A stretch of 54,493 nucleotides of DNA from Janibacter limosus NBRC 16128 (GCF_001570985.1 NZ_BCSS01000023.1:1-54493); one strand, 5' to 3'. Positions 8,176 through 15,908 are shown, counted from the stretch's first letter. Program-made: numbers and translations. Notes: generated from the letters alone by a model not told the origin.

Positions 8176-8714
8176 TCGTCCAGATTAGAGCCATGTGTTG
8201 CCGTCCGACAGTCCAGACGGGACCGCCCGCCAACGGCTCCCTGGTGCGCCAACAGCAGTGGTTCGTCAGGCCAGCAGCGCTGGTACGGACTGCACGGCGG
8301 TGAAGGCGGCGATGGCGAGCACGAGGACCGCGGCATCGGTGAGGGGCATGGCGATCTCCTGGACCAGGTGGTGTGCGTGTCGGCTGGGTTGTCGTTGGCC
8401 AGCAGGGCATCGATGCCTGCGACCCGTCCGCGCCAGACGTCCTCGAGCTCGGTGAGCATCGCGCCGACCGCTCGCACGGCCTCGACGTCTCCGCTCGCCA
8501 GGGACTCGCGTCCACTGCGGCGCTTGGTGATCAGCCCTGCCCGCTCGAGCGCCGCCACGTGCTTCTGCACGGCGGCGAAGCTCATCGGGTGGTGCGCGGC
8601 CAGGGCAGACACCGAGTGCTCGCCCGCCAGGACCCGGCGCAGGATGTCGCGTCTGGTGCTGTCGGCGAGCGCGTGGAAGAAGGCGTCTGCTCGGTCCTCG
8701 TCACTCGATGTCAT
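8172..8714 (-). CDS. ArsR family regulator with aberrant C-terminal tail
   Basis: Winged-helix repressor. From the ATG at 8714 (SD AGGTGG) it reads a normal ArsR domain: FFHALADSTRRDILRRVL, SALAAHHPMSFAAVQKHV as the recognition helix, then LERAGLITKRRSGRE. No metal-binding cysteine motif is present. Relatives usually end soon after the segment corresponding to GRVAGIDALLA (about residue 108) and are followed by an SRPBCC/AHSA1 gene. Here the frame runs on for about 70 residues rich in Ser, Pro and Arg (for example SRRSPCPSPMPRSSCSPSPP), which looks like coding in the wrong frame, and no SRPBCC gene follows. I read this as loss of the natural stop by indel or rearrangement. A palindromic operator overlaps its SD. 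Confidence 0.8.
   Translation of the reverse strand: MTSSDEDRADAFFHALADSTRRDILRRVLAGEHSVSALAAHHPMSFAAVQKHVAALERAGLITKRRSGRESLASGDVEAVRAVGAMLTELEDVWRGRVAGIDALLANDNPADTHTTWSRRSPCPSPMPRSSCSPSPPSPPCSPYQRCWPDEPLLLAHQGAVGGRSRLDCRTATHGSNLDE
8266..8349 (-). CDS. Possible 27-residue hydrophobic small protein
   Basis: A short frame with a good ribosome binding site (AGGAG, seven bases before ATG at 8349) encodes MPLTDAAVLVLAIAAF and then TAVQSVPALLA before TGA. It forms one hydrophobic segment like a membrane peptide or a signal-anchor fragment. It lies in another frame of the aberrant ArsR tail. It could be a genuine small membrane protein or the remnant start of a lost gene; nothing else supports it. 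Confidence 0.3.
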   Translation of the reverse strand: MPLTDAAVLVLAIAAFTAVQSVPALLA

Positions 8715-8717
8715 GAG

Positions 8718-8747
8718 ACCACCTGCAACCAACTGGTTGTAGGTGGT
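8718..8747. promoter_or_regulatory. ArsR operator, near-perfect palindrome
   Basis: ACCACCTGCAACCA, two bases, TGGTTGTAGGTGGT: 14-base arms with a single mismatch. On the coding strand the right half contains AGGTGG, the SD of the arsR-type gene. Position and symmetry are what autoregulation by ArsR predicts; binding is inferred. Confidence 0.75.
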
Positions 8748-8765
8748 CCATGGTTCGGGGCAACG

Positions 8766-8852
8766 GGATTCTCGGGTCACCCGAGAATCCATGGGTGAGC
8801 AAGAGTTTCAAACCCTTGCTCAGGCGAGGTCTATCGGGTCACCCGAGAATCC
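8766..8852. repeat. Three adjacent palindromes with an 18-base direct repeat
   Basis: Palindrome 1 (8766-8790) has perfect 12-base arms, GGATTCTCGGGT and ACCCGAGAATCC, around one base. Palindrome 2 (about 8794-8820) pairs TGAGCAAGAGTTT with AAACCCTTGCTCA, one mismatch. Element 3 repeats CGGGTCACCCGAGAATCC of element 1 exactly (8773-8790 and 8835-8852) and overlaps the last codons of the sigma factor gene. The array may terminate that gene and insulate arsR, or be a REP-like element. Confidence 0.8.
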
Positions 8853-10081
8853 TGGGAACCAGCGGCCCGCCAGTTGAGGTATCGCTGCTCGGGGATGCTC
8901 TGGGTCCGGCTCGCCGCGAGCAGGTAGGCCTCGGCGGCCTCTTCCCGGCGCCCCGCCCGCTCCAGCAGGTGCGCCCGGACGGCATGGACACGGTGGCCCC
9001 GCGCGAGGACCGGGTCGTCGAGGAGCGGCTCCAGGGCCGCCAGACCGGCAGGAGCACCCTGCGCCATCCCCACGGCCGCAGCGAGATTGAGCTCGACCAT
9101 CGGCGACGGGGCGATGCGCGCAAGCATCCGGTACAGCACCTCGATCTGCGGCCAGTCGGTCTCGCGGGCGGTGGCGGCCTCCCCGTGGACGGCAGCAATG
9201 GCGGCCTGCAGCTGGAAGGGACCGACCGCTCCTCGCGGAAGCGACTCCTCCACCAACCGGACCCCGCGGGCGATCGCGCCGTGGTCCCAGCGCGTCCGGT
9301 CCTGCTCGTCGAGGGGGATGAGGTCGCCGGCGGCGTCCTGCCGAGCGGCGGTCCGGGCGTGGTCGATGAGCAGCAGGGCGAGCAGGCCCGCGGTCTCCGG
9401 GTCGCGGGGCAGCGCCCGGTGCAGCCGCTCGGCCAGGCGCAGTGCCTCGCGCTGCAGGTCGGTGTCGACGAGCCGGTCGCCGGCCGCGGTCGTGTGACCG
9501 GCGGTGAAGACGAGATAGACGACGTGCCGGACCGCGTGCAGCCGCGCCACCGCGTCCTCCTGCGTCGGCGGGGCGAAGGGAGCGCCGCTGCCCCTGATCG
9601 TCGCCTTGGCCCGACTGATCCGCTGCGCCATCGTCGCCTCGGGCACGAGGAAGCAGGCCGCGACCTGCGCGGTCGTCAGGCCGGCGACGGCGCGCAGGGT
9701 GAGCGCCACGCGGGAGGCATCACTCAGGTCCGGGTGGGCGCAGAGCATGCACATGCGCAGCGTGTCGTCGTCTGCCGGCACTCCCGACGCTCCCAGCACT
9801 GCCGGTCCATCGAGCAAAGCTGCGGCAGAGCGGGACTCGTCCTCCTCCCTTCGCTCCCGGGAGATGGTGGTGCGGTGGCTGTCGATGAGCCGGCGGGAGG
9901 CGACGCGGACCAGCCACGCCCTGGGGTCGTCCGGTGTCCCGTCGACGGGCCACTGCTGAGAGGCGGCGAGCAGCGCCTCCTGGACCGCGTCCTCGCAGGC
10001 CCCGAAGTCGCCGCTGCGCCGCACGAGCGCGGCGAGGACGTCGGCGGTGTGCTCCCGCCAGACGTCCTCACCGGGCGTCAC
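8831..10081 (-). CDS. ECF42-type RNA polymerase sigma factor with C-terminal extension
   Basis: Extracytoplasmic-function sigma factor of 416 residues, about twice the usual ECF length. Sigma2 lies at the N-terminus (DFGACEDAVQEALLAASQQWP, RAWLVRVASRRLIDSHR), sigma4 at about 110-180 (ALTLRAVAGLTTAQVAACF), and a long helical extension follows that is characteristic of the ECF42/SigJ-like group (RHVVYLVFTAG, GLLALLLIDHARTAAR). The GTG at 10081 overlaps the stop of the DGPF gene by four bases. No anti-sigma gene is present; in this group the extension and the DGPF partner take over signalling, as far as is known. The target promoters are unknown. Confidence 0.92.
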   Translation of the reverse strand: MTPGEDVWREHTADVLAALVRRSGDFGACEDAVQEALLAASQQWPVDGTPDDPRAWLVRVASRRLIDSHRTTISRERREEDESRSAAALLDGPAVLGASGVPADDDTLRMCMLCAHPDLSDASRVALTLRAVAGLTTAQVAACFLVPEATMAQRISRAKATIRGSGAPFAPPTQEDAVARLHAVRHVVYLVFTAGHTTAAGDRLVDTDLQREALRLAERLHRALPRDPETAGLLALLLIDHARTAARQDAAGDLIPLDEQDRTRWDHGAIARGVRLVEESLPRGAVGPFQLQAAIAAVHGEAATARETDWPQIEVLYRMLARIAPSPMVELNLAAAVGMAQGAPAGLAALEPLLDDPVLARGHRVHAVRAHLLERAGRREEAAEAYLLAASRTQSIPEQRYLNWRAAGSQDSRVTR

Positions 10082-10470
10082 TGCTCGTCGCCACCCGGCC
10101 ACATCGTCGGACGCAGCTCGATCGTCTCGCCGGGGCCGGCGAAGTGGAAGGCGATCTCCTCGGCCCGTTCGCGGCTGGCGACGTCGATGAGGAAGAACCC
10201 GGCGAACTGCTCCTTGGTCTCCGCGTAGGGGCCGTCGGAGGCGATCGGGTCGCCGTCGGCCCAGCGGAAGAGCGTGGAGCTGCGCGGGTCGCCGAGGGCC
10301 TCACCACCGACGAGCTCGCCGTTCTCCTGCAGCTGCGTGAGCACCTGGTCGAAGTGCGCGTTCATGTCGTCGCGCTGCTCCTGCGGCAGGGCCTGGTGCT
10401 CGGCGACGAAGTCACCGGTGGGGTGGCCCCAGGGCTGGGGGGTGGAGTGGATGAGGATGACGAACTTCAC
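10078..10470 (-). CDS. YCII-related DGPF-domain protein
   Basis: Protein of 130 residues with a ferredoxin-like YCII fold. KFVILIHSTPQP at the start and SDGPYAETKEQFAGFFLIDV (residues about 75-95) are the DGPF hallmark. The GTG at 10470 has an AGGAGG seven bases upstream, which decides the start. It precedes and overlaps the ECF42 sigma gene, the conserved arrangement for this family, so it is probably a sensor or cofactor-binding partner of the sigma factor; the reaction is unknown. Confidence 0.93.
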   Translation of the reverse strand: MKFVILIHSTPQPWGHPTGDFVAEHQALPQEQRDDMNAHFDQVLTQLQENGELVGGEALGDPRSSTLFRWADGDPIASDGPYAETKEQFAGFFLIDVASRERAEEIAFHFAGPGETIELRPTMWPGGDEQ

Positions 10471-10562
10471 GAGGTGCCTCCTGCCGCCGGCGGCGGTGTC
10501 GGTGATCGGCCATGACACCCCCGAGGTCGGAGCCGATGAGGCGTCCTCGACATCCTGCCTGC

Positions 10563-11264
10563 TCAGCCCTCCACGAGCTCGGCGAAGACGACGACATTGT
10601 CGAGGTGCCGCCGCGCGGTGCCGTCGTAGGTCCCGCCGCAGGTGATGATCCGCAGCTCAGGGCCCACGGTCGCGCCGTAGACGTCGACGCGGGGGAAGTC
10701 CGCCTTCGGGTACTTGCGCACGTCCGTGACCTCGAAGGTCGCCGTGCTCCCGTCCGCGCGGTCCACCTCGACCAGATCCTCCGTCTTCGTCGCCCCCAGC
10801 TCGAAGAAGACGGAGGGATCGTGGCCGGATCCGGTCACGTGGCCCTCGAGGACCGCCGGTCCGACCTCACCCGGCGTGGGTGAGCCGTCGTACCAAGCGA
10901 CCTCGTCGTACCGCTCGCCCGACGGGACCATGAGCTGTCCCTGACCGTCCAGACCGAGTCCGTGGACGGGCGAGTCCACGTCGATCCCGGGCAGGCGCAC
11001 CGCGGTCGGCCTCGACCTCGCGAGCGGCTCCGCCGTGGTGGACGAAGGGGGCGCTGCCGGCGTTGTCGTGGGGGCGCTCGTGGTCGTGGCGCCGCTCGAG
11101 CCGGAGCTGCTGCTCGAGCTCGAGCTGGCCACGGGTGTGGGTGGAGCCGGGACCTGGTGGGTGGCTGCCCACCCGACGGTCCCGGCTCCGGCCAGGAGCA
11201 GGCCGGCAGACGCCACCACGACTGCTGTGCGGCGGCGGCGTCCGCCGGCCTGCTCGGTCGTCAT
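10563..11264 (-). CDS. Class F sortase
   Basis: Membrane-anchored transpeptidase of 233 residues. An N-terminal arginine patch and one hydrophobic anchor (TAVVVASAGLLLAGAGTVGWAA) are followed by a Ser/Thr/Pro linker (about 45-80) that would span the wall, then the sortase barrel. The catalytic residues are His in LEGHVTGSG, Cys in RIITCGGTY and Arg in TARRHLDNV. It starts five bases after the CHRD gene, so that gene is the obvious substrate candidate. Class F enzymes of actinobacteria have poorly known sorting signals. Confidence 0.92.
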   Translation of the reverse strand: MTTEQAGGRRRRTAVVVASAGLLLAGAGTVGWAATHQVPAPPTPVASSSSSSSSGSSGATTTSAPTTTPAAPPSSTTAEPLARSRPTAVRLPGIDVDSPVHGLGLDGQGQLMVPSGERYDEVAWYDGSPTPGEVGPAVLEGHVTGSGHDPSVFFELGATKTEDLVEVDRADGSTATFEVTDVRKYPKADFPRVDVYGATVGPELRIITCGGTYDGTARRHLDNVVVFAELVEG

Positions 11265-11269
11265 CTCGA

Positions 11270-12034
11270 TCAGCGGTTGGTCTTGATGCGACGGGTGGCG
11301 GCGAAGCCGACACCACCCAGGCCCAGCGCGAGAGCGCCGAGGGCGAAGCCGCCCGCGTACTCCGTGCCGGCCGTGTCAGAGCCACCGGTCTCGACGCCGC
11401 CGTGCGGCATGTTCATCTGGGCGACGTTGAGCTCACCGCAGGCGGCCGGGTTGGTGGCCTCGGCGGGCAGCTTCGGGTCCAGGTCCGACTTGGCGGCTCC
11501 GTCGTACTTGCCGGAGCCGTCGTGGTCGACGCCGTGGACGACGACGACGCCGTCACCCGCGGCGATCTGCTTGGCGACCGCTGCATCGACGGTGACCGTG
11601 CGGGAGTAGTTGTAGGACCCCTCGCTCGGGAAGTTCGCGACGTCCAGGGCGTGGTCCATCCCGGTCATCCCGCCCGTCTTGGTCAGGGAGACCGCGACGG
11701 CGCCGTACTGGGCCGCTCCGTCGGTGGTCGTCAGGGCCCCGTCGGCGCCGGTGCCCTTCTGGCCGTTCGCCGGGCAGGTGTTGGTCCCGCCGATGTGGAT
11801 GTGCTGCGCGTGCGGGGCGCCGGCGAGCAGGCCCTTCATGTCGAGCTTGATCTCGACCTGATTGCCCGTGACCTTGGCCCACGCGGTGCCCGAGGCGCCG
11901 GAGTCGTTGAGCTGGGACAGGCTGGCCGTCAGCTCGCCGCCCTCGTGCCCGTGGGCACTGGCGGGGCTCGCGAGCAGGGGCAGACCGACCAGGGCGGCGG
12001 TCGCGGCGATGGTGGCGAGTCGTGAGGTGCGCAT
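11270..12034 (-). CDS. Secreted CHRD-domain protein with C-terminal anchor
   Basis: Exported surface protein of 254 residues. It has a Sec signal peptide (MRTSRLATIAATAALVG, cleavage after ASA), then a CHRD domain (GELTASLSQLNDSGASGTAW, HAQHIHIGG, DGVVVVHGVDHDGSG), then MPHGGVETGG, a hydrophobic segment and a basic end (TRRIKTNR). There is no LPXTG; the layout is nevertheless that of a sortase substrate and the class F sortase gene follows directly. The ATG at 12034 has AGGAGG at good spacing. CHRD domains are thought to bind ligands on the cell surface; the role here is unknown. Confidence 0.88.
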   Translation of the reverse strand: MRTSRLATIAATAALVGLPLLASPASAHGHEGGELTASLSQLNDSGASGTAWAKVTGNQVEIKLDMKGLLAGAPHAQHIHIGGTNTCPANGQKGTGADGALTTTDGAAQYGAVAVSLTKTGGMTGMDHALDVANFPSEGSYNYSRTVTVDAAVAKQIAAGDGVVVVHGVDHDGSGKYDGAAKSDLDPKLPAEATNPAACGELNVAQMNMPHGGVETGGSDTAGTEYAGGFALGALALGLGGVGFAATRRIKTNR

Positions 12035-12159
12035 TGGAAGTCCTCCTGTTGCCCGGCGACCAGGTGCCGCCTCGGTGGGGCATGAGGGAGTTCGGACCCG
12101 CTGCCGATCCGGATTGGACCGTGGGGAAGAAAGTTTTGCGCCTCCTCGTTTCACCGACG

Positions 12160-12786
12160 ATGACCGCCGACGCCACCACCCAGACCGCTCGCCTGATCGA
12201 CCTCGGGGTCCCGGCCCTGGCCGGGCTCACCGATGCCGCCTTTGCCGAGCTCGTCCCCGACGCCCCGGAGGGGAACGGCGTGCTGGTCGTCCACCCTTCG
12301 CTCGTGGCGGCAGCGGACCTGGCCCCGCTGCTCGCGCTGGGTGACACGGCCGGCTTCGTCGTCGAGGACCTGACGGATCTGGCCGACTTCGTGCCGATCG
12401 ACGGCGAGGTCCTCCCCGACGCTCCGCTCTACTGGGTCACCGACCTCCAGCGCGGCGACGAGATGGCCAACTGGTCTCCCGACGAGGCACTGCCCGCGAT
12501 CCGCGAGCGCGACCGCCACCCGCTCACCGTGAGCGAAGGGATCAGCTGGCTGCTCCAGGAGCCGGAGCGGCTCGAGCGCAACCGGTGCTTCATGACGATC
12601 GCCTCCCGCAAGCCCAAGGCGAAGGGGGCGGGGCTCGACTCGCGCACCCCTGCCCTGTGGATCAGCAACGGCACCGGTCGCGACGGGGCTGCGCGCAAGG
12701 GGGCGCCCAAGGTCGGCTGGTGCTGGGCAGGCAACCGGCACACCTGGCTGGGCTTCGCCTCGGCGGCCACTCGCGACGCTGGCTGA
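12160..12786 (+). CDS. DUF5701 family protein
   Basis: Protein of 208 residues, cytoplasmic, without recognisable catalytic motif. The segments GVLVVHPSLVAAADLAPLL, LPDAPLYWVTDLQRGDEMANWSP and the end KVGWCWAGNRHTWLGFASAA correspond to the actinobacterial DUF5701 family as I remember it. The start is the ATG at 12160; no strong SD is visible, so a nearby alternative is possible. It stands alone, divergent from the CHRD gene and convergent with the MerR gene. Function unknown. Confidence 0.75.
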   Translation: MTADATTQTARLIDLGVPALAGLTDAAFAELVPDAPEGNGVLVVHPSLVAAADLAPLLALGDTAGFVVEDLTDLADFVPIDGEVLPDAPLYWVTDLQRGDEMANWSPDEALPAIRERDRHPLTVSEGISWLLQEPERLERNRCFMTIASRKPKAKGAGLDSRTPALWISNGTGRDGAARKGAPKVGWCWAGNRHTWLGFASAATRDAG

Positions 12787-12871
12787 GGCGCGCAGGCCGT
12801 CCACGGCCGAAGCCTCGAAGCCGCCGTGGCTTCGAGGCTCCTCGATGGCGCTCGTCGCACCTCAGCCAGCG
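12777..12871. terminator. Nested inverted repeats between convergent genes
   Basis: The inner stem is perfect over 12 bases: AGCCTCGAAGCC (12811-12822), a five-base loop, GGCTTCGAGGCT (12828-12839). An outer perfect pair, CGCTGGCTGAGG (12777-12788) and CCTCAGCCAGCG (12860-12871), overlaps the end of the DUF5701 gene. It probably acts as a bidirectional terminator; the double nesting is stronger than needed for that. Confidence 0.75.
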
Positions 12872-12896
12872 TTGGCGCAGTTCCCCGCGACGCAGC

Positions 12897-13652
12897 TCAG
12901 CCAGCGACCCGGGCCGCGTTGGCCACGATCGCGTCGTGCAGCCACTGCGCGGCGCCGGGCTCGATGTCCTCGTAGTGCGCGGTGAAGCGCGGGTCCGACA
13001 GGTACATCTGCGCCAGGCACACCTGGAACTCGTGGTCGCAGTCGTAGAACCGCGCGATGCTCGCCCGGTGCCGCTCGGCAAGGACAGCCGCGGCCTCGCC
13101 GTCGACCGGCTCCCCGGCACGCACCGCCGCCCCGAGGTCCGACTCGAAGCCCTCGGTCTCGGCCTTGACCTGCGCCCACTGCGCCGGGGTCATGTCCTTG
13201 GTGCGCTGCTGGGACTGCGCCCACTTGTCGGTGTCGCCCCAGCGCTCCTGCGCCTCGGCCTGGTACTCCTCGTTGTAGCCGTCGCCGAAGAGCTCCTTGA
13301 GGTCTTCCGCTGTCGCGGGCTGGTTGTCCATCTCTGCCTCCAGTCGTCGATCGATCGCTGCCACGAGGTCAGACATCTCCGCCAACCTCGTCGTGACCAG
13401 ATCGCGCTGCCGCCGCAGGTGCTCGACGACGTCGGCGCCGTCGAGCAGCTCACCGATCTCCTCGAGGGAGAAGCCCAACCGTCGGTAGACGACGATCGTG
13501 CTCAGCCGCTCCAGGTCACCACCGGTGTAGAGCCGGTAGCCCGCACGGGTGCGCTCGCTCGGGTGCAGCAGCCCGACCTCGTCGTAGTGGTGCAGCGTCC
13601 GCACCGTCACGCCGAAGGTCTCGGCCGCCTGTCCCACCGTGAGTGCCTCCAT
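12897..13652 (-). CDS. MerR family regulator with TipAS-like domain
   Basis: Drug-sensing activator of 251 residues. The MerR winged helix is at the start (LTVGQAAETFGVTVRTLHHYDEVGLL, then RAGYRLYTGGDLERLSTI), a dimerisation coiled coil follows, and the C-terminal part has the TipAS/albicidin-binding pattern (AEDLKELFGDGYNEEYQAEAQERWG, MYLSDPRFTAHYEDI). The ATG at 13652 puts the HTH at the N-terminus as in TipA. Upstream in-frame starts at 13688 and 13709 would lie at or inside the promoter palindrome, so I reject them. Confidence 0.9.
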   Translation of the reverse strand: MEALTVGQAAETFGVTVRTLHHYDEVGLLHPSERTRAGYRLYTGGDLERLSTIVVYRRLGFSLEEIGELLDGADVVEHLRRQRDLVTTRLAEMSDLVAAIDRRLEAEMDNQPATAEDLKELFGDGYNEEYQAEAQERWGDTDKWAQSQQRTKDMTPAQWAQVKAETEGFESDLGAAVRAGEPVDGEAAAVLAERHRASIARFYDCDHEFQVCLAQMYLSDPRFTAHYEDIEPGAAQWLHDAIVANAARVAG

Positions 13653-13694
13653 GAGGCCAGTCTGCGACAGCTGCGCGATCTCGGTCATGGCACG

Positions 13695-13725
13695 AGCGTG
13701 CTGCCTCACGTCGCGTGAGGGTCAA
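13695..13725 (-). promoter_or_regulatory. MerR-type promoter with operator in the spacer
   Basis: On the minus strand TTGACC (13725-13720) is followed by the palindrome CCTCACG-cga-CGTGAGG (13720-13704) and, after a long 19-base spacer, CACGCT as a poor -10. A palindrome inside an over-long spacer is the classic MerR design, so the regulator probably activates its own gene. The rest of the 315-base gap up to the dioxygenase gene (13726-13967) shows no gene and no clear operator. Confidence 0.7.
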
Positions 13726-13967
13726 GCCGCGCGGGCGAGGCGAGCGTGGTGGCGTCGCAACCTCGAGTGACGGCCAGACGTCCGCGGATACCTCCCAGGG
13801 CGAGCTGACCAGCAAGATCGCCACTGATGCACCGCCGGAGGACGTGGTCTGGGCTGCGCCCGGACGCGCCGGCCGGCTGGAAGGCCTTGGAGGCCGAGGT
13901 GGGCCTGAGGTCTTTTTGAGGTGATCTCGACCTCGACTCGACCCCACGGACAGTGGAGGCTGGGGGC

Positions 13968-15137
13968 ATGACACCGACGTCCACCCCCTTCGCCCGGCTG
14001 CGGCAGGCTGACTGCCACGTGGAGGACCTGCGCGATCTCCTCGCGACCCAGGACGACCCGGAGCTCGCCTTCGCCGACCGCGTCGAGCAGCGGGTCCCGA
14101 TCTACGACGCGGCGCGTCTGCGCGAGGCGATCGCGACCGACGAGGGTTGTGCCGCCGTCGAGTCCGAGCTGGCCCGCGTGCTCGCCGACGGGCCGGGGAT
14201 CTTCGTCATGACCGGCGCCCTCCCCCACCGGGTGATCGACCGCGTGACCGCGGCCTTCGAGGAGATCATCACGACCGAGCGGGCGCAGGGGGGCGAGGTC
14301 GGCGACCACTTCGCCGCCGGTGGCGTCAACGACCGCATCTGGAATGCGCTGGAGAAGCTCGCGGTCGCGCACCCCGAGGACTTCGTCGACTACTACGCCG
14401 ACGACCTCGTCGCCCTCGCCGCGCGCGCCTGGCTCGGCCCCGGCTACCAGGTGACGAGTCAGGTCAACGTCGTCAACCCCGGCGGCGTCGGGCAGACCGT
14501 GCACCGCGACTACCACCTCGGCTTCACCTCGCCCGAGGTCACCGAGCGCTACCCGCGGCACGTGCACGCGCTGTCGCCCGTGCTCACCCTCCAGGGCGCG
14601 ATCGCCCACTGCGACATGCCGATCGAGACCGGCCCGACCCTCTACCTGCCCCACTCGCAGAAGTACTCGCACGGCTACCTCGCCTACTGGCTCCCGGAGT
14701 TCCAGGACTACTTCACCGAGCACCACGTGCAGCTGCCGCTGGCGAAGGGGGATGCCGTCTTCTTCAACCCCGCCCTCTTCCACGCGGCCGGGTCCAACAC
14801 CACGAGCGATGTGCGCCGGATGGCCAACCTCCTGCAGATCAGCTCCGCCTTCGGCCGGGCCATGGAGTCGGTCGACCGGGAGCGGATCGTCACCGCGATC
14901 TACCCGGCGCTCCTGTCCCGCAAGGCTGCCGGCGTCGATGTCGACCACGCGGTGGCGGCGAGCGCGGAGGGCTACGCCTTCCCGACCAACCTCGACCTGG
15001 ACCAGCCGGTCGACGGGATGTCACCCCCTTCGCAGGCCGACATCGTCCGCGAGGCCCTCGCCGAGGGCGCCGCGCCGGCGGACCTCGCCACCCGCCTGGC
15101 CGCCCACTCCACCCGCCGCACCACCCAGGAGATCTGA
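13968..15137 (+). CDS. Phytanoyl-CoA dioxygenase (PhyH) family Fe(II)/2-oxoglutarate oxygenase
   Basis: Predicted Fe(II)/2-oxoglutarate-dependent oxygenase of 389 residues. The iron triad is visible as HRDYHLGF (HxD, about residue 180) and the distal His of LFHAAGSN, about 90 residues later; TGPTLYLPHSQKYS is the usual PhyH strand between them. Relatives hydroxylate or oxidatively demethylate small molecules, releasing succinate and carbon dioxide. The ATG at 13968 follows a GGAGG. It is the first gene of a tight operon with an SDR and an IolG paralogue, so I infer a substrate related to inositol, perhaps an O-methyl ether. Substrate not proven. Confidence 0.88.
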   Translation: MTPTSTPFARLRQADCHVEDLRDLLATQDDPELAFADRVEQRVPIYDAARLREAIATDEGCAAVESELARVLADGPGIFVMTGALPHRVIDRVTAAFEEIITTERAQGGEVGDHFAAGGVNDRIWNALEKLAVAHPEDFVDYYADDLVALAARAWLGPGYQVTSQVNVVNPGGVGQTVHRDYHLGFTSPEVTERYPRHVHALSPVLTLQGAIAHCDMPIETGPTLYLPHSQKYSHGYLAYWLPEFQDYFTEHHVQLPLAKGDAVFFNPALFHAAGSNTTSDVRRMANLLQISSAFGRAMESVDRERIVTAIYPALLSRKAAGVDVDHAVAASAEGYAFPTNLDLDQPVDGMSPPSQADIVREALAEGAAPADLATRLAAHSTRRTTQEI

Positions 15138-15907
15138 TGCAGGAGCTGCTCACCGACAAGGTCGTCGTCATCGTCGGCGGCACCTCCGGACTGGGCGCCG
15201 GCATCGCCGCCGCTGCCGTCCGCGAAGGAGCCACCGTCGTCGTCACGGGCCGCCGCCCCGGGCCCGGGGAGACCCTCGTCGACGAGCTCGGCGAGTCCGT
15301 CAGCGCCGTCACGGGGGATGTGTCCGACCCCGAGCAGGCGAAGGGGGTCGTGGCGGCGGCCATCGAGCGGCACGGCCGCATCGACTGCCTCGTCAACTGC
15401 GCCGGCCTCACCGACCGCGGGTCGATCCTCGACACGACGCCCGAGCTCTTCGACCGGCAGGTCGCGACCAACCTGCGCGGTCCCTTCTTCACCATGCAGG
15501 CCGCGATCGCGGACATGACCTCCCGCGGCGAGCCCGGCACGATCGTCAACATCTCGAGCATCAGCGCGCGGGGCGGGCAGCCCTTCCTGGCGCCCTATGT
15601 CGCCGCCAAGGCCGGCCTGATGGGTCTGACCAAGAACGTCGCCCACGCCCACAAGCACGACCGGATCCGGGTCAACGCCCTCAACATCGGGTGGACCGAG
15701 ACCTCTGGCGAGGACGCGACCCAGCGACGCTGGCACGGCGCTGGCGACGACTGGGTGGAGCAGGCCAACGCGCGCCTGCCCATGGGCAAGCTCGGGCAGG
15801 TCGACGAGATCGCGGACGCGGTCGTCTTCCTGCTCTCGGACCGCAGCGGCGTCGTCACCGGCTCCGTCATCGACTGGGACCAGCAGGTCATCGGAGGGCA
15901 GGACTGA
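15137..15907 (+). CDS. Short-chain dehydrogenase/reductase
   Basis: Classical NAD(P)-dependent SDR of 256 residues. The cofactor loop is GGTSGLGAGIA (residues 14-24), DVSDPEQ follows the third strand, NCAG is the structural motif, and the catalytic Ser, Tyr and Lys are in NISSISARG and PYVAAKAG. The start overlaps the stop of the dioxygenase gene by one base (TGATG). It probably oxidises an alcohol of the product of the dioxygenase, or a ring hydroxyl of an inositol-like compound. The specific substrate is unknown. Confidence 0.92.
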   Translation: MQELLTDKVVVIVGGTSGLGAGIAAAAVREGATVVVTGRRPGPGETLVDELGESVSAVTGDVSDPEQAKGVVAAAIERHGRIDCLVNCAGLTDRGSILDTTPELFDRQVATNLRGPFFTMQAAIADMTSRGEPGTIVNISSISARGGQPFLAPYVAAKAGLMGLTKNVAHAHKHDRIRVNALNIGWTETSGEDATQRRWHGAGDDWVEQANARLPMGKLGQVDEIADAVVFLLSDRSGVVTGSVIDWDQQVIGGQD

Positions 15908-15908
15908 G

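Noticed and set aside
11270-12034. LPXTG-type wall anchor in the CHRD protein
   Set aside because: No LPXTG or close variant precedes the C-terminal hydrophobic segment.
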